Part shown: piece after piece, positions 1-11,968 of the stretch
How the letters are laid out: each line of letters begins with the position of its first letter
Position numbering within the stretch: the stretch's first letter is position 1
NCBI RefSeq assembly: GCF_014839805.1
Contig: NC_051129.1
Location: forward strand, 13,892,920 to 13,956,919
DNA from: Manduca sexta
Taxonomy: Eukaryota; Arthropoda; Insecta; Lepidoptera; Sphingidae
Direction: 5' to 3'
DNA: 64,000 nt
The notes under the pieces: generated by a model
Told to the model about the DNA's origin: nothing
The model's input: only the letters and a program-made list of their open reading frames with translations
The model's database searches: none
Program-made: the position numbers and the translations under genes

Positions 1-61
1 TATTAGTTTGGTTTCTGCCTTATTAGGTCTATTGCCTATTAGGTATTAGGCTATTAGGTCT
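1..61. repeat. Short degenerate TTAGG-containing stretch
   Basis: TTAGG, the insect telomere unit, occurs four times at about 23, 39, 46 and 54, with irregular spacing and no perfect tandem array. It is too short and irregular to call a telomeric array; it could be a chance low-complexity patch or the edge of something outside the window. Confidence 0.25.
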
Positions 62-2740
62 TGGGACATCAAGGCCTTATGTCAAGAACAAAAAATGCTG
101 CAAAATTTATGTTGCATTCATTAATGTGTCTAATTTTCATATATTTCACGATGGTCTATTCATTTCTTCTTATAACAGCCTACGATTTAACTAAGAGTCT
201 AAAATTTAATCAACAACACCGCTAGCCGCTACTAAATCACATTATCAACTAATCCCACCTGCCCATTTACGTTTTATTACATCAAATCCCCCGTGATTAC
301 CCAACGTCGCCATATTAGCCGCGTCATCGAGATTATAGTTTGGAATCGTGAGATGATTCAATTCAACCTCATTCGCAATGCAGAATGTAAATAAATAGTA
401 AAACTACTGCGTGTTGTCTGCCTGCCAAGAGTTGGAGCGATTTGTGCCAACGCGTCCTTGTGGACTTGTCTTTGTTTGGTTATTATTTTTGGTGTTGTTG
501 CCTTTTCAGGTGATGGTTTTTTGCTGTGTCATGGGATTTTGTTTCTTGTCTAAGGGGTTCTAAGGGTTTTATTAATCGAGACATATGGTTTTGCAAATTT
601 GTAAGAATTTCTTTATTTTAATTGTTTGATTGGATTCATTCTATGATTTCAAAAGTGTAGCGATTTCAGGCGACGTTTAGATTTTCACTTTTTTTGTTTT
701 GATAATTTTACTAGTTCTGTGATCCGAACTTATTTGGTTACTTCGATTCCGGGAATAAATGGCAAATCTTATTTTAATAAGACTTCGTTGAGTCTAAATA
801 TATACTTTGAAGATCAGATTTTAGTCAAATAAGATGTATTATAACGATAAAATAATGGAGATATCTAAAGGGCTAATGTAGAATTTGCTAAATGATTTCA
901 ATTTATACGATTTCGCGCCAATGTTAAAAGGATTCAGCCTTTGGTCTTAGTTCACCTAAATGTTAAATGAAAACATTCACACAATAAATTTAATCACCCG
1001 AATGTATTGTTTAAAGAAGTAATTTGCGTGTACAAAAAAAGAAAGTTAAAGCTTAATCACTTCTTATTACTTAAGGTTTATTAGAATTGCGGCAATTTGC
1101 ACACTCAGTACCTTTAATTTGAAGGTAATGAATACTTAAAAATGTAAGGTCATTAACCGTTATGTTTCCATTACTCGACGATGTAACAAAACTGATCGCC
1201 AATCATTGTATTACGGATACAGAAATAGGAATTGTCCAATCACTTAACACTATAATTACAGACTGAGTCCAAATTGGAAATGTTGCCGACATAATCGCAA
1301 GCAACGCACAGACGGACATGTTTTAACTCAAGTCTATATTTAAAATGGTAGAATCTTAGTTTCTGGAAAAAGAACAGTCGCCATCGCCAAATTACACATA
1401 GCGTTGCGACGGTGTAGTGCTAATAATAAATTTACACGTGACAGACGTGCCAGGTTGTTAGCACCATGGCCTGCCGGTCTGTTTTAGATGTTTTAGCTAT
1501 CCAATGGGTAACGGAACTTGGGTATGTGGGTTGCAGGTAACCGTGTTTTGATTGTGTGGCCTTGGGATTTGGTATGGTGTTAGTGCACTTAGAGAAGTAT
1601 CATATTGATTAATAAAAGATATGGTATCTGAAGTGTAAACTGCTATAATGTTCGCAGAATACACTAACTTGGTGATTTTTAGTAACTCCAAAAAGGAGAG
1701 GTACTAGCTAAAGGAAGGATGCTGTCTTATGTCAATGTACCAATAAAGTGTGTCCTGTAGTAGATGAACCAGCGCAGTTCAATCAGTCTCCTAAGCAGTT
1801 ATGGCGTCAGAAGACAACTAAACAACAACAACAACTATATGTCAAGGATTTGCTGTGTAACGTATAAAGTCCCTCGGAGACTTTATAGAAAACTACAATT
1901 AGAGCCAGCCTAATTTGTAAGACCGATGGTCCTAATTTTTATTGCTAAGTTGCCGCCTGGCAACGCCTGCTCTGAATGGCTGATGAGTTACAAGAATCGT
2001 CTGAGGCCCAGGTCAATGAATCGGGTGTCGTGGAACTTCCACCGTGACGTAACGTGTAGTTTAACGTACACTGGTGTATTTTTATAGGTATCGACAGATG
2101 ACTGAGATGGCCAGACAGAAAAGACTCGTGTATGCAAACGGTGCTGCTCCGGGCGGATGTCGACGGTCAGACATGAGAATTGTGAAGTAGTTAAAGATGG
2201 GAAAGGGGTCTTTTTAGTACGCAGCTATTCATGTAGCTTCAATATTGTGTTTAGGGCATTGTGTAAGTTTATTGCAGTACTTGATTCATTATTAATTATT
2301 ATTATTAATAATGGTGATGTCAATCACCATGACTGTCACCGCTACTTCCTTTGCTAGTTGCTACGTTATTGGAAATGTCGGTGTGAACGAAGAAATGTCG
2401 AATGACATGAAGTTTGGCGTGAAAGGAGATTTTTCTATTTTGGTAGATGTAATCTATTTAGCGGTCGTTGAATTGCAATGTTTAAATTGATTACGGTAAA
2501 TTTGTTTTTATGTAAATAGAAAGGCAAATAGCAGTTAAGTTTTGGCATCTGTGTGATATGGTCTTTTAAGATGCTGATGTTTTGAATTATTACCAACGTG
2601 TTACAAGTGATTGTGACCTTTAAACTTCTTCAGTTTAAAACCGTTTTATCTTCAGCAATACCACTGTAGTTCTTTATGTAATTATGGGCTGCTTTTCTTC
2701 AATTCAAGACCTTTAATCCTGAAACGCGTCACAATTATGA
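62..2740. other. AT-rich stretch with no recognised gene
   Basis: Reading frames are short and none resembles a known protein. A perfect 8-bp stem (ATGGTGAT/ATCACCAT, 4-base loop) lies at 2311-2330 beside an ATT-rich microsatellite at about 2287-2310. A pyrimidine-rich AG acceptor-like site lies near 508. I found no second copy of this stretch elsewhere in the window. Confidence 0.5.
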
Positions 2741-2751
2741 GTAGAAGCTAG

Positions 2752-2945
2752 GCCTGACAGTGACATGCATTTATATGAAACTTGGCAGTGAATCTCAGCG
2801 AAACTCTCTCAATACTTATCTGTTTTGAATCCGCAATGAAATTTATTTACTAGAAAGATAGGGAGGCAGGATTCTGATAATTTATGGCAAGGCTCAAGTG
2901 GGTCACCTGATAGTTCGTGATAACTTCTCAGCCCACACAGCATAA
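2752..2945 (-). mobile_element. Rep-G copy, diverged
   Basis: This stretch aligns with 14101-14304 and, reversed, with 51905-52165. Shared blocks include a CCGCAAYGAAATTAAT-like segment and ATAGGGAGG. It has many substitutions and a diverged head. No target duplication was seen. The relationship rests on three alignable copies within this window. Confidence 0.55.
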
Positions 2946-4095
2946 TCGGTGAACATTGTAACTTTTTAAGAATTTGTTTATTAAACAAATAAATTACTTC
3001 CTCTCAATATTTCTTGAAGCGTTAAGGACAAAAATCAGGAATTAGTAAGGTTGATTTAGGGAGCAGCCTGGGACACAAAGTTGTTTTCCTCAAGTACGTC
3101 AGCAACTCAAAAATTCTCTTGGTTTTGTCTATGACCGTCGGTAACCAGTATGCTATTCCTAGCTCCCTGGCATTTACCTGTAAACTATTGTAGTCGTAAA
3201 GTATTGTCCCCCTTAATTTATAAGGTATCTTAGAAATACGAACACTGTACAGAGTTCCAAAACTTATAATTACATCCTCAAGTAATTATAAAACCATTCA
3301 ATTAACCAATAACCATTTAACCAGTAACTACAACTATCCAGGACATACACTCCGTCCTATATCCAAACTGAACTCCTGTCTGTTGCTATCTCGGTTTTCG
3401 ACTTTGTCAGCCAGCCGCCCCTCCAACCCGTCCCAATAGATTTGTAAGGTCAATTTAACTCCTCATTCAGATTAAAATTTATTAAATCAAATTTTTCATT
3501 GTATAAACCCTACCATTATATGCATACGTTGATTGTCCTTTCATTATTGTAATGATTGGTGAACAATAAATTCATACTGCCCACACTAATGGCGCTATGT
3601 TAATAATCAAAAGGGAATATTGTAAAGCACGACACAACAATGGATATTAGTGTTTATGTTCACATGTATATAAAATTACGCAATCATAGGGCCACCTTGA
3701 AACTCACGACCTCCGGTATTAATGGCCCTACTGTCATAAACAATCGTGTTAAACAGCTTCGTATAGTTTGTATTCGTTTATGAATATCATCACGGTTTTT
3801 ACCTTTACATGGATAAGTAGATGTGTGTCTCATCCACAATTACATCCACAATGTTATGTGATGTGATGTATTTCTTCAGATTTCTTCGCATCGGTGTCGT
3901 TGGTTTCACGAGCATACTGCAATTATTTGACCTAAGTGACGGTATATGCTTGATCACGAATATGTGGACAGGCAAAGTAAATGAGACAGCGCTCTTCAAT
4001 TACCAATTAGCAATAATGTTTCTCGTTACAGGCGCTCCCCGGAATATCAATCTTTTTTGCTTTAATTTTGGAAGGATTTGCAAGTCCCTTCTATT
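2946..4095. other. AT-rich stretch, no recognised gene
   Basis: Two opposing frames overlap at 3805-4171 (64 aa minus, 116 aa plus). The plus frame runs into the Rep-D copy at 4096, so at least its C-terminal part is repeat sequence. Neither frame resembles a family I know. Confidence 0.45.
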
Positions 4096-4310
4096 GTTTT
4101 TTAATTGCTTTAAGGGATCAGACGAGCTTGCTGTTCGCCTGATGGTAAGCGATACGACCGCCTATAAATAGTAGAACCCTCCAACACCTTGAAGTACAAA
4201 GTATTGTTTGGTATTCCACTGCGCTCGCCATCCTGAGACATGAGATGTTAAGTCTTATTATGTCCAGTAGTTACACTGGCTACAATGTTTTTCAAACCTG
4301 TACACAAAAT
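4096..4310 (+). mobile_element. Rep-D copy, 3' truncated
   Basis: It matches the Rep-D copies at 38528, 40580, 41791 and 58007. A T-rich head is followed by CGAGCTTGC-like sequence, CCTGATGGTAAGCGATACG, TACAAAGTATTGTTTGG and CACTGCGCTCGCCATCCTGA. The copy ends after CTACAATG and lacks the terminal double hairpin. Rep-D has no coding capacity and is probably a non-autonomous retroposon (inference). Confidence 0.85.
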
Positions 4311-4610
4311 TTGAATAGGAGATGACCTTATTGAACTTTTCGGAAAGTTTACCAGACTCAGAGTTGAATCAGAGCAGAAACACCCAAAATCAAAACAATA
4401 ATTCGTTTCTAATGTCAGATTTGATACTTTCTTGTCCATCCATAATGTTTTGGGAAGTTGGTTCATAGGTCTCTGACAAATCCCGTAAAACAAAAAATCT
4501 TATAATCTAACTTATAACTATCACATAATGATTTCTTATGTTAACGTGAATGTTAGACATTAAAAAAAATTATGAATTGTATCACGGTTGTTATTATATT
4601 AATATAATTT

Positions 4611-4640
4611 TTCCCGACGTTTCGAAGACTTGGGAGTCGA
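4611..4640 (-). repeat. GAAACGTCGGG terminal motif, copy 1
   Basis: On the minus strand this reads AAGTCTTCGAAACGTCGGG followed by A/T-rich sequence. The same block recurs at about 48492-48515 on the minus strand. The GAAAC-GUC core resembles the 3' half of a hammerhead ribozyme, but no CUGAUGA half is present here. It is probably the end of a dispersed element. Confidence 0.5.
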
Positions 4641-5132
4641 ACATCGAACGTACCCTCAACCATAATGTTTAACTCTCATGTTATGTGACAAGAATATGTC
4701 GGCAATATTTGTGATGGTTGCCAGTTGGACCATTTTCACCAGTAACACATGTAGGGTCGTAAAAGGGCATTAAAACCGAATACATAATTAAGTGGAACTG
4801 CGGGCCTGAATTTATGTCACAATTCAAATATACTTATCTATCTTTGATTCTGTCACTGACTTTCAATATCATTAGTATGTTATTACATAGGTTTTATCAT
4901 TAAAAAGATTTTAATTTGTTAAATATAAATACTTGGTGATAGGCATATTTTATATCCATCCCATGGTTATCTGAAGGGAATCGCTCTGGAGCCTAGTTCA
5001 GATTACGCCTGCATTTTAATCGAATTGCGTGTAGTTTACTAATTCAACATGTTTCTACTATTTTACTAGACTAAATTTTATGTATTAATACACAGAGAAG
5101 AATCTTTGGACCGGAAATCTTCCTTACCATAG
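4641..5132. other. AT-rich stretch, nothing recognised
   Basis: No ORF of note, no copy elsewhere in the window and no tRNA- or repeat-like motif was seen. Confidence 0.5.
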
Positions 5133-5386
5133 CGAACATGACATCATATACACACTATAACCCTGAAGTGGTAGATAGAGGATTAATCAGGAACTTCACT
5201 TTTCGCCAAGCGTGTTCCGTCCCATGGTGTGACAGGGAGCGAGGATATCGAGCAAAAATTCCAGACTTCGGGCTGATACTGAGCAGGAAAACGCAAATAT
5301 CACTTTGCTCGACCCGGGATTCGAACCCAGGATCTGAGCGCTGTCGTACCCCGACCGAAATGCAATTGTGCCACTAAGGCAGTCTA
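5133..5386 (-). mobile_element. SINE-B, near full length
   Basis: On the minus strand it has a head related to GCCTCGGTGGCGTAGTTG, a B box GGTTCGAATCC (reverse complement at 5330-5340), then GGGTCGAGCAAAGTGATAT, the TCAGCCCGAAGTCTGGAAT block, the CATGGGACGGAACAC block and a TGTGTG-type end. It is a tRNA-derived SINE transcribed by RNA polymerase III and moved by LINE machinery (family knowledge). Opposing frames of about 78 aa are by-products of the repeat. Confidence 0.85.
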
Positions 5387-5470
5387 AAAGTTTACATCGA
5401 GTTGTCATAATATGACATATTATGTTTTTCATAAGTGTTCGTAACAGTTGGCATTGTTACACCCTGCAAG

Positions 5471-5610
5471 TACCAATAAATATGATTTTTCTAACAACTA
5501 AATTAACCATATAAGTAATACTAGTTTTAATAAATGAATGCCAATTTTCTCACAGCTAAATTAGCTAAATGATTAATACCAGTTGTAATGAATGAATGTC
5601 AATGATTTTT
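5471..5610. repeat. Diverged direct tandem repeat, about two units
   Basis: Two adjacent segments at about 5472-5540 and 5541-5598 share CTAAATTA, TAATACYAGTT and AATGAATGYCAAT in the same order. The unit is about 58-69 bases with indels. No coding capacity. Confidence 0.5.
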
Positions 5611-6738
5611 AATTATTAAAATCTATAAACTCGTTTATGGACGAACTAATGAATTGCTATCTGCTTAGATTTAAATGGGCGCTTTATTTTTGGCAATATT
5701 GAATATATCACTTGTGTCTATACATATTCGAAGAAACGACTGTTGGATAAGCGCCATCTATCGGGACCTCAGTTAATGATTTTTTTGTATTATGGCTACT
5801 ACTCTTTATCCATCGGCAATTCTGCTAATATCGAGTAATAGTAGATACAAAGAATAAAAGCGAATTTCTAGATATTAAAATATTGACGCCACATGACCCT
5901 TATTTATCATGATAATGAGTGTTAACATTGAAAGGCGTAACAATACTGAATCAAAATCAACTCAAGTCAAAAGGAGAATTCCTCATAAATGACGTCAAAA
6001 TATAGTAAATTTTTTATGGATCTAACTGTTGATAATTATTAATCCGTGTGTGATGAGAGGCAGCATTTTCCGTCACACCGGAAATTTTAGGATAAGAATT
6101 AGTTTCGATTAATGCTTTTAATTGATAACTCAAGAAGTTAGTGCCCCTTGTAGGCATAAATTATATCAAATATGGAAATGCGGTTAGTTAAAAACGCTAA
6201 GTTACCATTCGCGGAAAATTTAAAAGGGCATTTGTTAATTATATTCTAATATATATCGACATAGTGCATTGATATTTATATATTCGAGTACAGTACGCAA
6301 CTCGTTTAAAATGCAGAAGTCAAGGCGTCTTAGAAAACAATAGATGTATTAATTACGTGTTATACGACAAAAGGTCCGAATTAAAAGATTATCATAATTG
6401 TCGGACCAAATATGTGATCGGTGATTAATTAAAATATAATGGAGTCTTGTTTTAATCGATGCCCGTAATGGGATCGTAATAAAGCGAGGTTAATCATGTT
6501 GGTATTCGATTAGAAATTTGGTATATTTTTCAGTCAATGAGACGAAGTGCTTTGTAGTAAGTTATGCCTTCACTTTTATTGTATCATCAGATCTGTCTAT
6601 TTCTGCTGCTAACTTGCGCCTTCGTGTTTCGATTTGTATGACATTGTAGCCAATGTTACTAGGCAGGTATAGAAATGTGATTGTCATGGTATTAAATAAT
6701 AAAATTCGTAGACCGTATCAATCATGAATAGTCAGTCT
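5611..6738. other. AT-rich stretch, nothing recognised
   Basis: No ORF above about 60 codons and no second copy of this sequence were seen. Confidence 0.5.
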
Positions 6739-6739
6739 T

Positions 6740-6950
6740 ATAATAATAATATCAGCCCTGTATTATATGCTGTCCCACTGCTGGGCTCGAGCCTTCTCTA
6801 CTACTGGGAGGGAATAAGCCTTAGTCCACCAAGCTGGCCTAGTACGGGTTGGTAGACTTCACACACCCTCACAATTCCTATAGAGAACTTCTCAGGTATG
6901 CAGGTTTCCTCGTGATATTTTCCTTCATTGTTATAGCAAAGGGTAATTCA
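6740..6950 (-). mobile_element. SINE-A, 5' truncated
   Basis: It begins with the reversed 3' tail (AATAATAATATCAGCCCTG), followed by the CCTCTACTACTGAGAGGG-like block, CCAAGCTGGCCTAGT, GGTAGACTTCACACACC and the AACTTCTCAG block. It stops before the tRNA-like head, as expected for incomplete reverse transcription. Confidence 0.88.
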
Positions 6951-7264
6951 GTCGTCCTTACGTTAAGGAAAATATTTTGTCGTCAAGCAATTTTAGAATT
7001 CGATAGAAACATATGTTAAAACCAAACAACTTAGTATCAGTACTAAGCCCCGTTACTAATTGAATAAGACACAATGTCGTCTGTATGTAAACTAAATACA
7101 TACCAAATCATTTTCAAGTATTGATTCAGTTTGTTTTGAAGGAATGTTTAAGTAAATCTATAGAAATATTTGTAAAAAAATACCTTGATTTATTTCAACG
7201 CTAGAATGGAGTTTTGTTTTGAAGTATTTAATTGACAGGAAAATTCACTCATTTATTAGGGTTC
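6951..7264. other. AT-rich stretch, nothing recognised
   Basis: No ORF and no repeat copy detected. Confidence 0.45.
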
Positions 7265-7392
7265 TCTACTCAATAGCAGTCTGGAATCTGGAATAACATC
7301 ATGGGACGGAGCACCCTGGCGAAAAGCGATCGGCTTGGTTGCACATTTGCCTACCCCGGGACAAAGGCCTGTTACGTGTGTGTGAAAATGGG
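7265..7392 (+). mobile_element. SINE-B, 5' truncated and internally shortened
   Basis: Only the 3' half is present: AGTCTGGAAT, then ACATCATGGGACGGAGCAC, GGCGAAAAGCG, CTACCCCGGGA and a TGTGTGTG end. The GATATGGCGATA block expected between AGTCTGGAAT and CATGGGAC is missing. A 65-codon frame here is repeat-derived. Confidence 0.75.
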
Positions 7393-7575
7393 AGATGGAT
7401 TCTTTGGTCTAAGTAAAGCCTTTGTAAGATTCATCGTCAACCAACAGATTGATAGAACTTTGTGGCGAACAACCACTCTTTTATTTCAGATATTTTAGAG
7501 GCCGGTGTGGGTGCTTTATTTAATACGACAAAGTGTTAATGGATATTGATCCTTACACGCAATTACAATTTTTAG

Positions 7576-7751
7576 ACGTGCACAGTAAAGTGATGGTAAG
7601 TGAAGTACGGTCCAATAGAATGATCCGAGAGATGATTACCCCTCGACACTCGACACAATTATGTCGGCTTGTTTAAACCGGATATACACAGACTGATTCC
7701 GGAACGCGATACATTTACCTGGGTCACTATAGTGGGCTCTATACCTTGTAA
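7576..7751 (+). mobile_element. Rep-E, 3' truncated
   Basis: The order is GTGCAC, GTGATGGTAAGTGAAG, TCCAATAGAATG, GATGATTACCCCTCG, CGACACAATTATG, GATATACACAG, CTGATTCCGGAACGCGA and ACCTTG. It matches 50850-51088 but stops before the terminal hairpin. Confidence 0.82.
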
Positions 7752-7926
7752 AAGTTAATAACGAAAGGGTAGTTCGATCTATCATGTCGAAGTAGTAGCT
7801 ATTACATGGTAAAGGTAAGCAATAGACCTAGTCACCTTTAAACGCAGGAATCGTGATCGGAAAATCTAAACGGTGGTATGTCTCTCACGTATGAGTTTCC
7901 GCCTGAGTAAGTACGACCGCAAAGTC

Positions 7927-8162
7927 TATTGTTGCCGCCAAGCAGCAGTAGTCACTATCGTATTTTGGGTTGAAGGATATTGTAGCCAGTGTAAATATTG
8001 GACATAATAAGACTAAACATCTCAAGATGGCGAGCGCAGTGGAATACCGAACAATACTTTGCAATTCAAGATGTTGGATGGTGTTTCTACTGTTTACGGG
8101 CGGTTTTATCGTTTACTATCAGGCGAACAGCAAGCTCGTCTCGTCATTCAAACCAATAAACA
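7927..8162 (-). mobile_element. Rep-D copy, partial
   Basis: Reversed, it contains CGAGACGAGCTTGCTGTTCGC, a degenerate TGATAGTAAACGATA, the ACAGTAGAAACACCATCC block, CACTGCGCTCGCCATC and CTGGCTACAAT, ending in the CTGCTTGGCGGCA block. The terminal double hairpin is absent. The 71-codon frame across it is not a gene. Confidence 0.82.
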
Positions 8163-8166
8163 ATAG

Positions 8167-8199
8167 TGTAGTTCGAGTGAAATAACCGCTCGAACTACA
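8167..8199. other. Hairpin, 13-bp stem
   Basis: TGTAGTTCGAGTG (8167-8179) pairs with CGCTCGAACTACA (8187-8199) around a 7-base loop, with one G-U pair and no mismatch. It lies just beyond the Rep-D copy. It could be a foldback element remnant or an RNA hairpin; no function can be assigned. Confidence 0.6.
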
Positions 8200-9920
8200 G
8201 GATCAGTGTCATCATAATTGTGACCATCCTATAATGCCTAAAGTCATCTAAAATTATCACACACGTAATCCACTCCTACTTAATACTCCTACTGGAGATT
8301 TGTCTATTCGGCACGCAATTCCATATTATTATACAAGGCACGGAGACCTTGACAGTACATAAACGTTCAAATCTCAATCAAACATCGTGTTGATTATGCC
8401 AATTACTTCACGGTACAAACGCGAGGGGCCTTTGGCTAGTTCGGGTCGTAATTCTACACTAACCGCTTAGATTTCGCGTGGTTTCGGAATAAGATTGTAA
8501 AACATATATTCTTGCTTTATTATTTTTAAGTGTACAGAAGATGATTACACATTATGATAGCTAGCTAGCTAGCTGCGTTGTAAAGGGAGCGAACAAAATT
8601 CCAAATTCCGGAATGATATGGTGTTTAGTCAATGAAAAATCAATCAGAATGTTAAGGCACAAATCTTTCGCTATTATTGTATTTGAACTAAACTTTACTT
8701 ATCACACTGTAGTAGAAAAATGAAAGAGGACGTGTACTGACTTAAACTAAGTTTATTTTTGTCCCAAATAGTGCAAACGAGCAAGAGGGTTACCTGATAA
8801 TAAGAAATCACTGTTACCCTTAAATATCCAGAGAAATTACTGAGATATTGTAAACATCCACAATCGTTCATAGATGCCTTACCGGTCATCGTGTAAGGAA
8901 CAGATTCCGCGCAGATTCCAATTAGCAACACGGAATACGGGCCCAGGTGTACGGCGGAATATTTGGCGGCACCGCGTGACATCACGTGCCACTGACCCGT
9001 CGAGGCCGAATCTTTAGTGTTAATATTGCGTCTGCGATGCCGCGCCGTCAGCCATTGATCTTGCTATGTTCTGTGTAGGGTTATCACTAGATTTTAGTGT
9101 TTTGTGTTTTTTGGTTGTTTGTCTGATTTTTGTTTTTGCTTTTTTATATAGTTTTTTATTTATTTATTATCAATTGTTTAATCTGTACGCTAGCTAGGAG
9201 TTTTACATTGAATTTACATTTACTTCTTTTTACCTTTTTATTTTTTTTTGTCAAAAATGTGCACGCTGTTTAATAATCTTATAAAACAAATAGTTTAAAC
9301 ATTTATTAAGTTTCTTGATCTTAACATTCGTATCTAACTTTATCATTGTAATAAAATTTTGCTTTTTTTCTTTGGACGAAAATTATAATATAAAATACCG
9401 CGATAAAATCTGAAAAATATTTTTATTTCAATGTCTAACATTCGCGTAATCATAAAAATCATTAATTTTATCATGGCTGTATTCACAGTGCACTCTGCAT
9501 TTCAAGACTTTTTGGGCAAGCGTAAGGATGGGCCGTGTTGATATTTTTAAATGATTTATGTGACGTCCATACATTGTGTCTCGAATACTTCCGGTAGCTA
9601 TACCTATTTTGAAACCTAGTCAGACATCCTAATCCCTCTAGATATTCTAACACTAGCCTAGTCATTAGGCAAATAGTAGGCCATATACCATTCAATATTG
9701 TAATGAACTAATTTGAATGCGGAATAAAATCCGGTACTGCCAACCCTAACAAGGTGTGAATATTTTAAATATTAATCTACGAACATGAAAATAAACTTTG
9801 ATGGATCGAAATAAGAAGTTATAGGAGTGATGTGGAAATGTGAATTATATTTATTAATGCGATTGTGTGATTGGAGGTTTATCGGAAACTTAACGTCATC
9901 TGAAGTCCAAGTGTAGTTAA
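8200..9920. other. Mostly unique AT-rich DNA with a GC-rich island
   Basis: A GC-richer patch at about 8900-9060 contains CACGTG (E-box type) and TGACATCA (CRE-like), and is followed by a T-rich tract to about 9370. A short TAGC microsatellite lies at 8558-8576. No convincing ORF. The island could be a promoter or enhancer (inference). Confidence 0.4.
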
Positions 9921-10150
9921 ACGGCGATAACCTAGTTGGACATTGAACGGAGCATTCGAGGCGACGTTTGCAGGTCCAAACTCAACCTCAGAGCTTTACT
10001 TACGTGTAGTATTTCAATTATTGCTTGTTTATCATTGATGGACAACATCGCGAGGAAACTTATTTATGTAACTAAGAATTCATATTAAGAATTTCGAAGG
10101 GGTGTGAATTTTGCCAACCTGAACCAGACCAGCGTGGTGGTAATAACGAG
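9921..10150 (+). mobile_element. SINE-A, old diverged copy
   Basis: It starts ACGGCGATAACCTAGTTGG with an A-box match, then GCAGGTCCAAACTC at the B-box position, ACATCGCGAGGAAAC, AGAATTTCGAAGGGGTGTG and CCAGCGTGGTGG. The 3' tail is lost. Divergence is higher than in the 20 kb and 54 kb copies. Confidence 0.75.
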
Positions 10151-10384
10151 AATCATGGATGCATTGTCGATAATAATAAGGGTACAGAGAAAGATGTGCT
10201 TGAGCCAGAAACCTCACATACCATACGAATACGAAACAGCAAATTCTTCGCATAGGTTCCCTGTCAAATCAGATACTAATCGAGACGGGTCTTTTGCTAA
10301 ATAATATTTAAATATTTCTAGTGGAACTTTACAAATACGTAAGTGTATTCAACAGTGATGAATGACGACGAATGATGACGAATG

Positions 10385-10530
10385 ATGACATTTTCCAAAA
10401 GGGAAGCCGACACAAAATAAATGTACTACTGATATGAATATATGCGGTTTGCAAATTATTCCAATGATAATTAGATTTTACATAATTTACGCAAGGGAAG
10501 CCGACAGGCATCGGGTTAAATAGACCCTTT
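10385..10530 (-). mobile_element. Rep-K copy
   Basis: Reversed, it matches 15440-15605 and 26001-26162: ATATAAC-like start, GCCGGCTTCC, ATCTAATTATCATTAGAAT, CATATTCAT block and TTCCCTTTTGG. No protein is encoded. The class of this family is unknown to me. Confidence 0.7.
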
Positions 10531-10736
10531 ATAGGTATTCAATTAAAACAGTCAAAATCGGGCTTAGTCTACACCATAGCACTTTATAAATACAAAGGTA
10601 GACGTATTCAATACAGTGAAATCGGCTATAAGACATTGAAGTGACCATCGAATCTGAACGCTACATATGATGGTTGTTACAAAGTTTTTTTTAATGATGA
10701 GATTTATAACTGATGTTATAACTCATTTTATATTCA

Positions 10737-10908
10737 TCCAACTTTTGCCTGCGACTAGCCTACGTGATAATTTTTTTCCAGGATGAAAAGAAACCAATAG
10801 CACTGAGGAGTAATGTAGCTTTATATTAGTGAAAAATAAATCAAAGTCGGTTTAATAGTTCTTGAGATTAGCTCGTACAAATTCTTCAGCTTTATATATT
10901 AGTATAGA
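10737..10908 (-). mobile_element. Short non-autonomous Helitron
   Basis: On the minus strand it starts TCTATACTAATATATAAAGC and ends with GC-rich sequence ending GCAAAAG(T), a degraded form of the CTAG terminus seen in the copies at 46537 and 52413. The interior includes TCAAAGTCGGTTTAATAGTT in plus orientation. It carries no Rep/helicase gene and would rely on an autonomous relative. Confidence 0.78.
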
Positions 10909-11853
10909 TTTATTTACCAAATATGTTGCCGATATTATTAATTGTTTACGTTTTCCTTTTCTAACCGTCCGATAGAGAGCTGTCTGCAAACTTCGTCTAC
11001 ATTGCCTCAGTCGAGTGCGTCACACGCAAACATAGTTTTGTTATCATCATATCTGTTTGCATAGAATAAGTTAGTGAACCTGATCACGTGGTGAATTATT
11101 AGCTAGTGAATCCAGTCGTGTGAGTTTTGGAGTAAAAGGCCTCGGTCGGGCTACTTTCGGGATAAGTATATGTTATCCCAGGTTTGGTATATCCTTTTAT
11201 TAATCATTCGGTATTTACCGAAAACGTCTATGTACTAGTGCGGTCATAGAAAAGCAGGAATGGAATATTACGAGCTACGTCTTGTAAGAAACCCTTTAAA
11301 TATATCAGGGAATTCATATCTATTTTCTATGGAATTTAATATACTTGTACTTTGTAGACTAGTAAGTTGTAAATTATAGAGTTGCATTTCGGAAGAATAT
11401 AAAATGCAGTACATTTTTAAACCTAGATTAGTCCGTAAACATGTTCTGGAAATTTGTATAATTATTTTGGTACTGTGCCTCCGGGGAGCTTTTCTTCAAT
11501 CTGGAAAAAAGTCTGATTTGGTTGATTGTATTCAAAATATGTATGAAACTCATGTTGTTATATTTATGAGTTAAAAAAAAAAACTAAATTTACGTATAAA
11601 TTATGATATATTTACATAACATTTATTATACCCGTTTATCGTATGGAAAAATCTTAGTAAAAGTGTATTCACGCACACTGCTATAAAACATACACAATCA
11701 AAACATAGTATATGTTACCTAATTTACTATTTAAATAATGAATTAACTCGTGCGCATTAACATAAAAAATTTAAATACATACTAAATATTATATTACGCA
11801 GTTGTACTACTATAATCTATTTATTTGTACCACTGTTTTGTTGGCGGCCTCTT
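10909..11853. other. AT-rich stretch, nothing recognised
   Basis: No ORF longer than about 60 codons, no tRNA and no match to other parts of the window. Confidence 0.5.
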
Positions 11854-11940
11854 CAATCGGTTGTGAAAATCGACCAATAAAGCTTTTTTGTCATACATAC
11901 CTATGGTCTATTTTGATTGGTCTTTTCTCGGGATCGGATC
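11854..11940. mobile_element. MITE-F copy, partial
   Basis: It shares CCAAT, the AGCTT centre and CTATTTTGATTGGTC with the inverted-repeat elements at 28067-28202 and 49550-49665. The outer terminal repeats are degraded. Confidence 0.55.
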
Positions 11941-11968
11941 GACGTCCTGGCTTTCCATTTGTAAGAAA

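Noticed and set aside
1..61. Telomeric TTAGG array
   Set aside because: Only four irregularly spaced matches, so no tandem array.
1980..2010. CTGATGAG as a hammerhead ribozyme core
   Set aside because: No GAAA core or pairing stems follow at the required spacing.
3821..4171. 116-codon plus-strand ORF
   Set aside because: Its last 25 codons are Rep-D sequence, and an opposing frame overlaps the rest; no recognisable domain.
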